Below, in pieces: positions 31,490 to 41,231 of a stretch of 64,000 bases of DNA. A program made the translations under genes and the position numbers. How positions within the stretch are numbered: position 1 is the stretch's first letter; every line of letters starts with the position of its first letter. The notes beneath the pieces were generated by a model. It made no database searches. It saw nothing but the letters and a program-made list of their open reading frames with translations, and had not been told where the DNA came from. The stretch lies in contig CP036163.1 in assembly GCA_019056595.1 (NCBI GenBank), forward strand, positions 1,488,001 through 1,552,000, given 5' to 3'. This DNA is from Pectobacterium atrosepticum. GTDB taxonomy: Bacteria > Pseudomonadota > Gammaproteobacteria > Enterobacterales > Enterobacteriaceae.

Positions 31490-32539
31490 ATGAAATACAC
31501 AACTTTTGGACGTAATACGGGCTTACGCGTCTCTGAACTGGCTCTCGGAACAGGAAATTTTGGCACTGGTTGGGGCTACGGTTCTGAAAAAGAACAGGCT
31601 AAACAGGTATTTGATCGTTATGCCAATGCTGGCGGCAACTTTATCGATACGGCAGATGCTTATCAATTCGGCCAATCTGAGCAGATGGTCGGAGAATTCA
31701 TTGCCGCAGACCGCGATCATTTTGTCGTAGCGACGAAATACACCTTAAGCGCCATGCCGGATGCCGGAATTTCACGAACCGGCAATAGCCGTAAAAATAT
31801 GATCTCATCGGTAGAAAACAGCCTTAAGCGACTACAAACCGATCGTATTGATGTGCTGTGGGCGCACTTTGATGACCAATTAACCCCGCTTGAAGAGGTT
31901 GTTCGCGCATTTGACGATCTCATTCGAGCAGGGAAAATCCAGTACGCAGGCTTCTCTAATTTCCCAGCCTGGCGTATTGCCCGAGCGGACACCATGGCGG
32001 AACTGCGCGGCTGGTCGCGAATTGCCGGTATTCAGGTGGAATACAGTCTGGTGCAGCGCACAGCAGAACGAGAACTGCTGCCGATGGCAGAAGCAATGGG
32101 GTTAGCAGCAACGCTTTGGTCTCCTCTGGGTGGCGGCCTGCTAACGGGAAAATACCGTCAAAGTAAAGAAGGTCGTCTGATCGGTTTTGGCGGAAGATTA
32201 GTGCACACCGAGCAAGACACGACCTTGCTGGATGAGGTATTTCGCATTGCAAACGACGTAAACGTCATGCCAATACAGATTGCAATCGCTTGGTTAAGAT
32301 ATAAATCCGCACGCTCCAGCACCAGCCTGATCCCCATTCTGGGTTCCCGCACTCTGGCGCAGTTGGATGATACGCTACTCGCATTAGATGTGACGTTAAG
32401 CGAAGATCAGGTCGCGCGACTGGATGAAGTCAGTGCTATTTCGCTGGGAACGCCGCACGATCAGATCGCGGGGACATTGCCACGGGCTCTGGGAGGCGAC
32501 AGCGCTCATATCATTACGCCGTGGCCACCACGAGCCTGA
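31490..32539 (+). CDS. Aldo/keto reductase
   Basis: NADPH-dependent carbonyl reductase, 349 residues, (beta/alpha)8 barrel. The start at MKYTTFGRNTGLRVSELALG (31490) has an AAGGT site 8 nt upstream and matches the family; the frame stays open upstream to 31433 but that region is the palindrome. Catalytic tetrad visible: Asp and Tyr in FIDTADAYQFGQSE, Lys in VATKYTL, His in WAHFDD. Probably detoxifies aldehydes or ketones together with the divergent ene-reductase. Confidence 0.88.
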   Translation: MKYTTFGRNTGLRVSELALGTGNFGTGWGYGSEKEQAKQVFDRYANAGGNFIDTADAYQFGQSEQMVGEFIAADRDHFVVATKYTLSAMPDAGISRTGNSRKNMISSVENSLKRLQTDRIDVLWAHFDDQLTPLEEVVRAFDDLIRAGKIQYAGFSNFPAWRIARADTMAELRGWSRIAGIQVEYSLVQRTAERELLPMAEAMGLAATLWSPLGGGLLTGKYRQSKEGRLIGFGGRLVHTEQDTTLLDEVFRIANDVNVMPIQIAIAWLRYKSARSSTSLIPILGSRTLAQLDDTLLALDVTLSEDQVARLDEVSAISLGTPHDQIAGTLPRALGGDSAHIITPWPPRA

Positions 32540-32623
32540 TCTGACTATTGATGAAAGGCATCATCTATTGAGTCTGGTTTTTTCATACTCTAAGATGATG
32601 CCTGACAGAGAAAGGAGAACAAA

Positions 32624-33205
32624 ATGGCCCGTGTATCAAAACAGCAGATGGAGCGTAACCGAGAGGAAATTATCCAAGTTTCTTCACAGCTCTTTCGTGA
32701 ACGAGGCCTGAACGGCGTCAGCGTGAACGACTTGATGGCCGCGGCTGGATTAACCCACGGAGGCTTTTATGGTCATTTTGCTTCTAAAGATGAACTTGCC
32801 GCTATCGCCAGCCGTAAAGCGTTTGAAGATTCGGGTTCCCGCTGGCAAGAAATAAGCCGTCAGCCAAATCATCATGACCTGCAAACGCTGGTAGAACATT
32901 ATCTCTCCCCCAACCACCGTGATGGCGCCAAAGATGGCTGCGCGATCACCGCGTTAGCCAGCGACATCGCTAGGGAAAGTGAAGGCAAGCCAGTACGTGA
33001 GGTTTATCTCAGCGGCGTCAGAGCCATGCTCGACAGGCTGGAGTCCCTCTCAGCGATAGAAGATAAAGAACAGCGTAGGCTACATGCTCTGGCGCAATTC
33101 GCACTGCTGTCCGGCGCACTAACCTTAGCGCGCGCAACAGCTGGCGATCCCTTATCGGACGACTTTCTTAAGGCCGCTAAAAAAGCACTGCTTGGCGAAG
33201 CATAA
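32624..33205 (+). CDS. TetR-family transcriptional regulator
   Basis: 193 residues. N-terminal helix-turn-helix (about 28-50: VNDLMAAAGLTHGGFYGHF) preceded by a helix EIIQVSSQLFRERG; C-terminal ligand-binding domain with a conserved GCAITALASDIARES segment. A GAGAAAGGAG ribosome site precedes the ATG. Placed 84 bp after the aldo/keto reductase, so it likely controls these neighbours. The ligand is unknown. Confidence 0.88.
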   Translation: MARVSKQQMERNREEIIQVSSQLFRERGLNGVSVNDLMAAAGLTHGGFYGHFASKDELAAIASRKAFEDSGSRWQEISRQPNHHDLQTLVEHYLSPNHRDGAKDGCAITALASDIARESEGKPVREVYLSGVRAMLDRLESLSAIEDKEQRRLHALAQFALLSGALTLARATAGDPLSDDFLKAAKKALLGEA

Positions 33206-33495
33206 ACCGGTTATGAAAAGGGGCCTACCGCATCCGTGGTAAGCCCCAAACCGCGTTCCCTGACCTTCAGCCGTTCAGGTTGTAGACGCTTTTCATAACA
33301 TATTGTTATTGCGTTATTCTCATCCATCATTAGACCGCCACAATTGCGGTGCTATGCTTATCCGCGTTGACACGCTTCACCTAATTTTTTGACAGAAAAT
33401 ATCAAATTTATTTGTTTTCTATTCAGGCGCTAAATCGACGACACTGCCGCCTTATATCCAATAGCACTTTTCGCTTACTCATGAGGTTGTTTAGT
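33206..33495. other. Intergenic region with two hairpins downstream of the TetR gene
   Basis: A stem GGGGC/GCCCC with an inner pairing TACC..GGTA lies at about 33220-33247, and a second CCTGA/TCAGG hairpin at about 33259-33280. Neither is followed by a clean T-run. They probably end the TetR transcript. The rest should hold the doxX-like promoter, which I could not define. Confidence 0.4.
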
Positions 33496-33930
33496 ATGAT
33501 TTCTCAGTTGAATCAGTGGTTCACGCGTTTAACCGATCACCCCGATGCAGGTAAACTTTTACTGCGTTTAACCGTGGGTATTCTGCTGCTGTTTCACGGC
33601 GTAGCAAAAGTTGAGCACGGCGTAGGCTGGATCGTACAGATGCTGCAAGGCGCAGGCCTGCCAAGTTTCATCGCTTATGGCGTTTATGTAGGTGAAGTGG
33701 TTGCGCCGATTCTGATTATTCTGGGCGTGTTTACCCGTATTTCTGGCCTGATCGCCGCGCTGACGCTGGTTGTCGCTACGCTAATGGTGGGCACCGGTAA
33801 ATTCTTCACGCTGACCAATGTCGGCGCATGGGCACTGGAAGTAGAAGCACTCTATTTCTTTGCTGGCATTATCATCATGTTGGTTGGCAGCGGCCGTTAC
33901 TCTGTTGCCTCTAACCCCGCTTATCGTTAA
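33496..33930 (+). CDS. DoxX-family inner-membrane protein
   Basis: 144 residues from MISQLNQWFTRLTDHPDAGK (33496), chosen for the GAGG site 8 nt upstream and family fit although the frame is open from 33412. Four hydrophobic helices; DoxX hallmarks GILLLFHGVAKVEHG and GTGKFF. DoxX-like proteins (E. coli YphA/YqjF) are membrane proteins of poorly defined redox function. Single gene, terminator follows. Confidence 0.85.
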   Translation: MISQLNQWFTRLTDHPDAGKLLLRLTVGILLLFHGVAKVEHGVGWIVQMLQGAGLPSFIAYGVYVGEVVAPILIILGVFTRISGLIAALTLVVATLMVGTGKFFTLTNVGAWALEVEALYFFAGIIIMLVGSGRYSVASNPAYR

Positions 33931-33967
33931 TCCTCGCTATCCGGCAAGTATTGATGACAAAAGCAAA

Positions 33968-33992
33968 AACCCGCGAATTTCGCGGGTTTTTT
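33968..33992. terminator. Bidirectional Rho-independent terminator
   Basis: Stem AACCCGCGAAA/TTTCGCGGGTT type (CCCGCGAATTTCGCGGG) with A-run left and TTTTTT right, between doxX-like gene and convergent cysA. Confidence 0.92.
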
Positions 33993-34010
33993 ATTTCGAT
34001 GCTCTACCGA

Positions 34011-35003
34011 TCAGATTTCCCAATCGTGATTATAGCGCTTAGGCTTGAACTGAATAACGTCACCTTTCTGCAACCCTTCCAGACTCACATCGTCTTTTGC
34101 AACTTCGGCTTCAATTAGCTCTGACTGCTCACCCAATTTCAACGACAGGCGCGTCAAAGCTCCTAGCGGGCGAATATCGCGAACCGTCACCGCCTGATAG
34201 CCATCCTGAGCTTGAACAGACAACGACACTTCATGCGGACGGAACAGAATGGTTTCTTCCGTTTGCGCTACTTTCAGCCGGTTACTATCGCCAAGGAAAT
34301 GATAAACAAATTCGCTGGCAGGATGGTTATACACTTCCGCAGGCGTACCAATTTGCTCAATTACGCCTTTATTCATCAGCACGATACGGTCGGCCACTTC
34401 CATCGCCTCTTCCTGATCGTGTGTCACAAATACCGATGTCAGATCGATATCTTCATGCAACTGAGATAACCAGCGACGCAGCTCTTTACGTACCTTGGCA
34501 TCCAGTGCCCCAAAAGGTTCATCCAACAGCAGAATGCTCGGTTCAACAATCAACGCACGTGCCAGCGCAATACGCTGACGCTGGCCGCCGGAAAGCTGTT
34601 CAGGATAGCGATCCCCTAGCCAGTCCAATTGCACCAGATTCAGCAATTCATGCACTTTCTTTTCGATATCACTCTTTGACGGGCGGATATTTTTCGGCTT
34701 CATTCGCAACCCAAACGCGACGTTATCGAACACCGTCATGTGGCGGAACAGCGCATAGTGCTGGAATACAAATCCCACATTGCGTTTACGCACATCGTGG
34801 ACGGACACATCCTGACCGTGAAAGATAATACTGCCGCTATCCGGTTGCTCCAGCCCGGCGATAATACGTAGCAACGTCGTCTTACCACAGCCCGATGGCC
34901 CCAGCAGCGCCACCAGCTCGCCGCTGTGGATCGACAAATTAATCTCGTTCAGCGCCCGAAACTGGCCAAATTGTTTATTAATATTGCGAATCTCAATGCT
35001 CAT
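34011..35003 (-). CDS. cysA: Sulfate/thiosulfate ABC transporter ATPase
   Basis: Energises sulfate uptake at the inner membrane, 330 residues (shorter than E. coli CysA, about 365). Walker [12 protein letters not shown] (about 33-43), signature [15 protein letters not shown], Walker [16 protein letters not shown]-loop [16 protein letters not shown]-terminal TOBE-like domain with [10 protein letters not shown]. It overlaps cysW by 11 nt. Last gene of the sbp-cysT-cysW-cysA block, with no cysM after it. Confidence 0.92.
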   Translation of the reverse strand: MSIEIRNINKQFGQFRALNEINLSIHSGELVALLGPSGCGKTTLLRIIAGLEQPDSGSIIFHGQDVSVHDVRKRNVGFVFQHYALFRHMTVFDNVAFGLRMKPKNIRPSKSDIEKKVHELLNLVQLDWLGDRYPEQLSGGQRQRIALARALIVEPSILLLDEPFGALDAKVRKELRRWLSQLHEDIDLTSVFVTHDQEEAMEVADRIVLMNKGVIEQIGTPAEVYNHPASEFVYHFLGDSNRLKVAQTEETILFRPHEVSLSVQAQDGYQAVTVRDIRPLGALTRLSLKLGEQSELIEAEVAKDDVSLEGLQKGDVIQFKPKRYNHDWEI

Positions 35004-35874
35004 TTTTGGCCAACTCCTGTTGTTTCTGTATTTGCTTCGTCAATCGCTCTTCGCTCCACTGGCGCAATAACAGTACCACCAGCGACATCATCAGCAGCAG
35101 AATCGCCACGCTGAAGGCAGCAACGATGTTGTACTCGTTATAAAGAATTTCGATATGCAGCGGCAGTGTGTTAGTCAGGCCGCGAATATGGCCAGAAATG
35201 ACGGAAACTGCGCCAAATTCCCCCATCGCGCGCGCGGTACACAGCACCACGCCGTAAATCAGTGCCCACTTCACATTCGGCAGCGTAATGTGCCAGAACA
35301 TTTGCCAGCCGTTCGCCCCCAGCAACCGTGCAGCTTCCTCTTCCTGCGAGCCCTGCTCTTCCATCAGCGGAATCAGCTCACGGGCAACGTAAGGCAATGT
35401 CACGAAAATCGTCGCCAGAACAATACCCGGCACGGCGTAAACAATTTGCAGATCGTGTTCGAGCAGGAAGGGATGAATTTTGCTTTGCGCCCCAAACAGC
35501 AGCACATACACCAGCCCCGCAACAACGGGTGATACTGAAAATGGCAAATCGATCAGCGCCAGCAGAAAACTCTTGCCACGAAATTCGAATTTCGTCACAC
35601 ACCACGCCGTCGCCAGTCCGAACACGACGTTTAACGGCACGGAAATGACAGTCGCGAGTAACGTCAGCTTAAGCGCAGAGATCGCATCCGGTTCGCTAAT
35701 CGCGTCCCAAAATGCGCCAACACCTTTATCCAGACCCTGAGTCACTACCATCATCAGCGGCAGCACCAGAATCAGGAAAAAGACGACCCACGCCAGTGAA
35801 ACTAGAATGTAATAGGCTGCGGGCTGTTTTTTTCTTTTAGCCGCACTGGCCTGAGCGGAAATAACCTGTTCCAT
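34993..35874 (-). CDS. cysW: Sulfate ABC transporter permease CysW
   Basis: Inner-membrane permease, 293 residues, six hydrophobic helices and the coupling loop [21 protein letters not shown]. The [19 protein letters not shown] segment is typical of CysW. Basic Lys/Arg-rich N-terminus. 12 bp after cysT; pairs with it as a heterodimer. Confidence 0.93.
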   Translation of the reverse strand: MEQVISAQASAAKRKKQPAAYYILVSLAWVVFFLILVLPLMMVVTQGLDKGVGAFWDAISEPDAISALKLTLLATVISVPLNVVFGLATAWCVTKFEFRGKSFLLALIDLPFSVSPVVAGLVYVLLFGAQSKIHPFLLEHDLQIVYAVPGIVLATIFVTLPYVARELIPLMEEQGSQEEEAARLLGANGWQMFWHITLPNVKWALIYGVVLCTARAMGEFGAVSVISGHIRGLTNTLPLHIEILYNEYNIVAAFSVAILLLMMSLVVLLLRQWSEERLTKQIQKQQELAKNEH

Positions 35875-35886
35875 AACGACCAGCCC

Positions 35887-36699
35887 TTACAGTTTCGGTT
35901 GAATGCGACGCTGCAACACGTTAATCAGCAGCAGCATAATGAAAGAAACCAGCAGCATGAACACGCCGATCCCGGTTGCCCCCTTGTAGTCATACTGATC
36001 GAGCTTGGAGACAATCAGCAGCGGCAGGATTTCCGTTTTAAAGGGGATATTTCCCGCGATAAACACCACAGAACCGTATTCCCCTACGCCGCGGGCAAAG
36101 GCCAAAGCAAAACCAGTTAGCCATGCGGGTAACAGCGCGGGAAGTAATACATGGCGGAAAACCTGAAGCGGACGTGCGCCAAGGCAGGCGGCCGCCTCTT
36201 CCACTTCTTTGGGAATATCAGCTAACACCGGTTGCACCGTTCTGACCACGAAAGGCAGCGTGACGAAGATCAGCGCCAGCGTGATACCAATGCTGGTATA
36301 GGCAATTTTGAACGGAAACAGCGAACCAATCAGGCCATTCGGCGCATACAACGCTGTCAGAGCAATCCCCGCCACGGCGGTTGGCAGCGCAAAGGGCATG
36401 TCGATCATGGCGTCGATCACTTTACGGCCGGGGAAAGTATAGCGAACGAGCACCCACGCCAGCAGCGTCCCAAGAATGCCGTTAATAAAAGCGGCTGCCA
36501 GTGCCGTACCAAACGAAAGCCGAAGAGAAAAAAGCACCTGACGGCTGGTGATCAGATCCCAAAACTGGCCGAACGTTAATTGGCTTGCATACAAAAACAT
36601 TCCTGCCAATGGAATGAGGACAACTAATCCTAAATAGCTCAGGCTAAACCCTAACGTTAGCCCGAAACCGGGAATCACTGAGGGAGAACGCTGTGACAT
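35887..36699 (-). CDS. cysT: Sulfate ABC transporter permease CysT (CysU)
   Basis: Inner-membrane permease, 270 residues, with the family motif DMPFALPTAVAGIALTALY and coupling loop EEAAACLGARPLQVFRHVLLP. Compared with E. coli CysU as I remember it, the sequence is clearly divergent, suggesting that this is a second sulfate transporter and not the standard cysPUWAM copy. First gene after the sbp terminator. Confidence 0.92.
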   Translation of the reverse strand: MSQRSPSVIPGFGLTLGFSLSYLGLVVLIPLAGMFLYASQLTFGQFWDLITSRQVLFSLRLSFGTALAAAFINGILGTLLAWVLVRYTFPGRKVIDAMIDMPFALPTAVAGIALTALYAPNGLIGSLFPFKIAYTSIGITLALIFVTLPFVVRTVQPVLADIPKEVEEAAACLGARPLQVFRHVLLPALLPAWLTGFALAFARGVGEYGSVVFIAGNIPFKTEILPLLIVSKLDQYDYKGATGIGVFMLLVSFIMLLLINVLQRRIQPKL

Positions 36700-36804
36700 A
36701 CCGTGCCTTTAATTTTCATACTCACTATCCAGCCAACAACTGCTTGCCGACGCGCGCTACCTGACAGTACGTTTCAGGTGGCAGTTCCTCTGCCTTTTTA
36801 ACCT

Positions 36805-36831
36805 GAAAAAAGCCGCTAGGGTAATAGCGGC
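36805..36831 (-). terminator. Intra-operon terminator between sbp and cysT
   Basis: Read on the minus strand: GCCGCTA, loop TTACCC, TAGCGGC followed by TTTTTT. It stands 24 bp after the sbp stop and before cysT, so it would attenuate cysTWA and leave the binding protein in excess. Confidence 0.85.
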
Positions 36832-36855
36832 CTTAATCCGTCAGACGTTATAAAT

Positions 36856-37872
36856 TTACTTATTGATCTCTTTAAAGATTTTGTCGAACACGCCGCCATC
36901 GTTAAAGAATTTGTCCTGTGCCGCTTTCCAGCCGCCGAAATCCTTATCGATCGTAACCAGGTTCACCGGTGCAAACTGATCTTTAAACTCTTCGGCAATC
37001 TTAGCGTTACGTGGACGGTAGAAGTTTTTACCGATAATACGTTGTGCTTCGTCGCTATAGAGGTATTGCAGATAAGCTTCAGCCTGTTTCTGCGTCCCTT
37101 TGCGCTCGACCACTTTGTCGACAACAGCGACTGGCGGTTCGGCCAAAATCGACAAGGACGGCGTGACGATCTCAAGCTGATCGCCGCCCTGCTCTTTCAG
37201 AGACAGGTAAGCTTCGTTTTCCCATGCCAGCAGCACATCGCCCAGCTGACGTTGTACAAAGCTAATGGTCGCGCCACGCGCACCGGTATCCAGTACTGGA
37301 GCGTGACGATACAATTCGGTGACAAATTTCAGTGCGGTTTCTTCATTGCCGCCCGGTTGCGCTTTGGCATAAGCCCATGCAGCGAGGAAGTTCCAACGTG
37401 CTCCACCGGACGTTTTCGGGTTTGGCGTGATCACTTCAACGCCCGGTTTCACCAGATCGTTCCAGTCTTTGATTTGCTTCGGATTACCTTTACGCACCAG
37501 AAAAACGATGGTGGAAGTGTAAGGGGTGCTGTTATCAGGCAAACGCGCCTGCCACTTAGGATCGATCAGTGGTTGGTTCAGGTTTAATGCGTCAATGTCA
37601 CCCGCCAGCGCCAGCGTAACCACATCAGCCTGCAAGCCATCAATGACCGAACGCGCCTGCTTTCCAGAACCACCGTGCGAGTTTTTGATAGTGATATCTT
37701 CACCCGTGGTCGCTTTCCAATGCTTAATAAACGCTGAATTGTATTGCTGATACAGCTCACGCGTCGGATCGTAAGACACGTTTAATAATTCGGTAGCCGC
37801 CGAGGCCACACCAGAGAACAACAGCGCTGCCGTAGCAACAGATAACCCCAGACGACGTATTGACATTCTCAC
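36856..37872 (-). CDS. sbp: Periplasmic sulfate-binding protein (Sbp type)
   Basis: Captures sulfate for the CysTWA permease. 338 residues, signal peptide [20 protein letters not shown] ending at ASAA, then [17 protein letters not shown] and the anion-site segments [22 protein letters not shown] and DTGARGAT. The [13 protein letters not shown] and [13 protein letters not shown] stretches match E. coli Sbp better than CysP. In E. coli sbp is a lone gene, whereas here it heads a transporter operon. Confidence 0.9.
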   Translation of the reverse strand: MRMSIRRLGLSVATAALLFSGVASAATELLNVSYDPTRELYQQYNSAFIKHWKATTGEDITIKNSHGGSGKQARSVIDGLQADVVTLALAGDIDALNLNQPLIDPKWQARLPDNSTPYTSTIVFLVRKGNPKQIKDWNDLVKPGVEVITPNPKTSGGARWNFLAAWAYAKAQPGGNEETALKFVTELYRHAPVLDTGARGATISFVQRQLGDVLLAWENEAYLSLKEQGGDQLEIVTPSLSILAEPPVAVVDKVVERKGTQKQAEAYLQYLYSDEAQRIIGKNFYRPRNAKIAEEFKDQFAPVNLVTIDKDFGGWKAAQDKFFNDGGVFDKIFKEINK

Positions 37873-38185
37873 TCCCTAACCTTAATGCTTGAAAGTATTT
37901 AGATGAAATAATGATGAATGCGATCGATTGACGCCGTTGATGCGGCTATCAGGCTGACAACATGGGAGTGACAATAGTGGATATAAGGAAGGGGCAAAAA
38001 TATTGTTTCGCGATAATTTATGCTATAGCGTTATATTGTTAATGGTTATGTCATAGTTTTCAGTCTAAGTAATGTTGTTACGACTGAAGACCTAGAGGGG
38101 TAGCCCTGATGCCAACCAGCATCAGGGGAACACGGTAGAAATTCAGATGGAGTAACGGTGGACGTAAAGCCGTTTTTCTTCTGCC
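37873..38185 (-). promoter_or_regulatory. Region upstream of sbp, downstream of cdaR
   Basis: 313 bp. A perfect 9-bp stem CCCTGATGC/GCATCAGGG with a 6-nt loop (38104-38127) lies 59 bp after the cdaR stop and may end cdaR transcription, though no T-run follows. The AT-rich part (37995-38060) should contain the sbp promoter. CysB sites have no strict consensus, and I cannot point to one. Confidence 0.45.
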
Positions 38186-39343
38186 CTACTCTTCTTCATC
38201 CAGTTGCAAGGCTACATACAGCAGCAGACGATCGTCAAAATTCCCCAAATCCAAGCCCGTCAGTTCAGAGATACGATTAAGGCGATACTCTAGCGTATTG
38301 CGGTGAATAAACAGCGCTTTTGCCGTCGCACCGGGTTGCACGTTATTACGGAACCAGGCACCTAGCGTCCGGCGCAACAGACCATTGCCATCCATTGCCT
38401 TGAGCTTCGAGAGCGGACGCACCAGTTCGTTTGCCTGCCATCCACCACGCAGGCTGTCCAACAGCACAGGCAACATCAGATCCTGATAGTAATAACAACG
38501 CTGTGCGGGCATTCGCTGCTTGCCTACGCTCATTGTCGTGCGCGCCGTACGGTAAGAACGCGCGATACTGCCGGGGCCAGCAAAATAGTTCCCCAGCGCC
38601 AGCCGCACCCGCAGCCGACTGCTTTCCGCCATCCGCGACATTAGCGTATCCACGCGTCTGCGATGTTCTTCCGCATCCCAACGCCCATGGCTATTCAGCG
38701 CCGGTTTTAGTACCACCATTTCCGTCAGGGAAACGATAGCGATCAGGTTGTCACGCTCTGGCGTAGTCAGCAGCGTCTGCAACTGCTGTAGCTCTGCCAT
38801 TGCCGAATCTACGCCAAGCTGCCCGCTGTCCACTTCGATCACCGCTGCAACACGGGGTTTATTCATATCGATACCTAAACGCTGCGCCCACTCCATGAGA
38901 GCAGGGGACAGATCGTCGGTACGGACCAGGTTCAACACGAGCTCTTCCCGCAGACGGCTGTCCTGTGCCAGCATATGCAACAGCCTCGCCTGCTCCAGCA
39001 TCATTTCCGCTGTCATACAGACAAGCTCGCCGTATTGGCGTAACTGGCTAGGATTCCCCGTAAGACCGATAACACCGACGATTTCACCGTCGATGCGCAG
39101 GGGTAAATTAATGCCCGGACGCACGCCATGCAGGTGGCGCGCCACAGCGTCATCAATATCGACAACCCGCCCCTGCGAGAGTGCCAGCAGCGCCCCTTCG
39201 TGCAGTTCCCCCAATCGTTCCTGATCGCCACTGCCGATAATCTTACCGCGAGCATCCATCACGTTGATATTGCTATCAATGATCTGCATAGTCCGCGAGA
39301 CAATATCCTGTGCCATCTTGGCATTGAGATGATACGACGCCAT
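38186..39343 (-). CDS. cdaR: Carbohydrate diacid regulator CdaR
   Basis: Transcriptional activator of glucarate/galactarate/glycerate genes in enterics. 385 residues from MASYHLNAKMAQDIVSRTMQ (39343), chosen because an AGAGG site precedes it and it matches E. coli; the frame is open 26 codons further. The N-terminal sugar-diacid recognition domain is followed by a C-terminal helix-turn-helix (ATAKALFIHRNTLEYRLNRI, about 345-364). Plant cell walls supply such diacids, fitting the lifestyle. Same neighbour order (degP-cdaR) as E. coli. Confidence 0.96.
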   Translation of the reverse strand: MASYHLNAKMAQDIVSRTMQIIDSNINVMDARGKIIGSGDQERLGELHEGALLALSQGRVVDIDDAVARHLHGVRPGINLPLRIDGEIVGVIGLTGNPSQLRQYGELVCMTAEMMLEQARLLHMLAQDSRLREELVLNLVRTDDLSPALMEWAQRLGIDMNKPRVAAVIEVDSGQLGVDSAMAELQQLQTLLTTPERDNLIAIVSLTEMVVLKPALNSHGRWDAEEHRRRVDTLMSRMAESSRLRVRLALGNYFAGPGSIARSYRTARTTMSVGKQRMPAQRCYYYQDLMLPVLLDSLRGGWQANELVRPLSKLKAMDGNGLLRRTLGAWFRNNVQPGATAKALFIHRNTLEYRLNRISELTGLDLGNFDDRLLLYVALQLDEEE

Positions 39344-39484
39344 TTTTACCTCTGAGAGGAACATTGACAATTGCACCAGCATACCGCCACATGGCGCGCC
39401 ACACATTGTGCAAATTAACAAAGAAATGGGAATTAGGTTAAATCTGTGGAAGAACTCACAAAAGCACTTTCATGGAGAAGCGAG

Positions 39485-39512
39485 AAATAGCCGGGCAACT
39501 GAGTACCCGGCC
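39485..39512 (-). terminator. Probable degP terminator
   Basis: Minus strand stem GCCGGG/CCCGGC closing a 10-nt loop followed by TATTTCTC; 64 bp after the degP stop. Modest T-tract. Confidence 0.55.
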
Positions 39513-39575
39513 AGAAAATCAACGTAATAGTTTGTCTTAAAAGGTAATTATTAACTTACACGCTGAACATTTCGA

Positions 39576-41042
39576 TTACTGAGCCAGCAGATAAATCGTG
39601 CTGTCACCTCGACGAACGTTCAACGCCAAGACTGCCGGTTTGCTGTCCAGAATTTTACGCAATTCGCCGATATTCTGAACCACCTGTTGGTTAACGCCGA
39701 GAATAATATCGTCCTTCTTCAGCCCCACTTTAGCCGCCGCGGAACCGGGTTTAACGTTATCCACCTTAACGCCTTTTTTATCGTCAATCTGAGTATTACT
39801 CAGTTCAGCACCTTCAATGCCGGAGTAGAGATTACCGGAAGCCACCTGAGCCTGATTGCTCTGTTGCAGCGTCACATCAACCGTCAGCGGTTTGCCATCA
39901 CGCAGCAGCCCCAGAGCGACTTTGCTGCCCACCGGCAGCGAACCGACCTGCGCACGCAGCGCGGAGAAACTGCTAACCGCCTTGCCATTCAGCGTGACGA
40001 TCACATCGCCCGCCTTTATGCCCGCCGCATCTGCTGCCGATTTCGGCCGCACCTGACTCACAAACGCGCCGCGCTGTGCATCAACCTTCATCGCCTGCGC
40101 CAGTTCGGAATTCAACTCCGTACCCGTGATGCCCAGTTCGCCGCGCTTCACTTCGCCAAATTCGATAATCTGTGCAACGACACTTTTCACCATATTGCTG
40201 GGGATAGCGAAACCGATCCCGATATTGCCGCCGTCTGGCGCAAGAATCGCGGTATTCAGCCCAATCAATTCCCCATTCAGGTTCACCAGCGCCCCGCCGG
40301 AATTACCCCGATTAATCGCCGCATCGGTCTGAATAAAGTTCTCGTAGTTTTCAATATTCAAGCCGCTGCGTCCCAGCGCGGACACAATGCCCGATGTCGC
40401 GGTTTCCCCCAGGCCATACGGGTTACCAATCGCTACGGTGTAATCACCGACCCGCAGTTGGTCGGAATCCGCAACCTTAATGGCCGTCAGATTTTTAAAG
40501 TCCTTCAACTGCACCAGCGCGATATCTGAACGCGGGTCTTTGCCTAGCACTTTACCGTCATACTTGCGGCCATCACTGAGTCGAATCTGAATTTTATCGG
40601 CGTTATCCACCACGTGACTATTGGTCACCACGTAGCCTTTTTCCGCATTAATCACTACGCCCGCGCCCAGCGCCTGGAAGTTTTCCTGTTTTGGTTGCGG
40701 TTGGCCGCTGTCATCGTCGTCACTATCGCCCTGACACATCGGCGACGACTGGAACGGCGATCCCTCTTGGCAGAACGGCGAGTTTTCACCAAAAAACGGC
40801 TGAAGCTGCGGCGGTATACCTTCTTTGCCTGCATTGCTTTCTTTACCCGCATTGGTGGTATGCCCTTCCACATAGATGCTCACCACGGAAGGCATAACAT
40901 TTTCCAGCATAGGGGCCAGACTAGGTAATTGACCTGATGACGCAGCAGACGCCGCTGACTCAGCCGCATTTGCCGTAGTGGAGCCCATCGCCATCGCCAG
41001 ACTTAACGCCAGCGCACTCAGAACCAGTGATTTTCTTTTCAT
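39576..41042 (-). CDS. degP: Periplasmic serine protease/chaperone DegP (HtrA)
   Basis: Degrades or refolds misfolded envelope proteins. 488 residues from MKRKSLVLSALALSLAMAMG (41042; signal peptide cleaved at ANAAES). The frame also opens at 41069, but no start has a good ribosome site. Catalytic triad: His in TNSHVVDNAD, Asp in PRSDIAL, Ser in RGNSGGAL; two PDZ domains follow (about 285-375 and 390-485). An acidic insert DSDDDDSGQ lies in the LA loop, which also holds the paired Cys (FCQEG, MCQGD). Preceded by a sigma-E-like promoter. Confidence 0.96.
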   Translation of the reverse strand: MKRKSLVLSALALSLAMAMGSTTANAAESAASAASSGQLPSLAPMLENVMPSVVSIYVEGHTTNAGKESNAGKEGIPPQLQPFFGENSPFCQEGSPFQSSPMCQGDSDDDDSGQPQPKQENFQALGAGVVINAEKGYVVTNSHVVDNADKIQIRLSDGRKYDGKVLGKDPRSDIALVQLKDFKNLTAIKVADSDQLRVGDYTVAIGNPYGLGETATSGIVSALGRSGLNIENYENFIQTDAAINRGNSGGALVNLNGELIGLNTAILAPDGGNIGIGFAIPSNMVKSVVAQIIEFGEVKRGELGITGTELNSELAQAMKVDAQRGAFVSQVRPKSAADAAGIKAGDVIVTLNGKAVSSFSALRAQVGSLPVGSKVALGLLRDGKPLTVDVTLQQSNQAQVASGNLYSGIEGAELSNTQIDDKKGVKVDNVKPGSAAAKVGLKKDDIILGVNQQVVQNIGELRKILDSKPAVLALNVRRGDSTIYLLAQ

Positions 41043-41124
41043 AGGAGTATGTCTCATAGTAATCAACACGCGAGTCTTACGGCCCGTGTACCCGACACCG
41101 GGTACACTCAGTGGTCGTGCTGTA

Positions 41125-41152
41125 TGAGATAAATATGAACCAACAATGTTCC
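41125..41152 (-). promoter_or_regulatory. Candidate sigma-E promoter of degP
   Basis: Minus strand GGAACAT (41152-41146), 16-bp spacer, TCTCA (41129-41125). One mismatch from GGAACTT and one from TCTGA. E. coli degP has a sigma-E promoter in this position, and rpoE with a matching promoter occurs in this window. Confidence 0.55.
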
Positions 41153-41231
41153 CGAGGGGAAGAGCGTGAAGCGTAAGGAAATATTGAACGGCTTTACAAA
41201 ACTCGCGATTTCCGTTGCAGCCTGTTCATCA

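Noticed and set aside
34097-34828. 243-codon plus-strand frame opposite cysA
   Set aside because: cysA has all ABC motifs in the right order on the other strand; this is a GC-codon shadow.
39344-39421. 26-codon N-terminal extension of CdaR
   Set aside because: The residues are not part of the family, and an AGAGG site precedes the internal ATG that matches E. coli.
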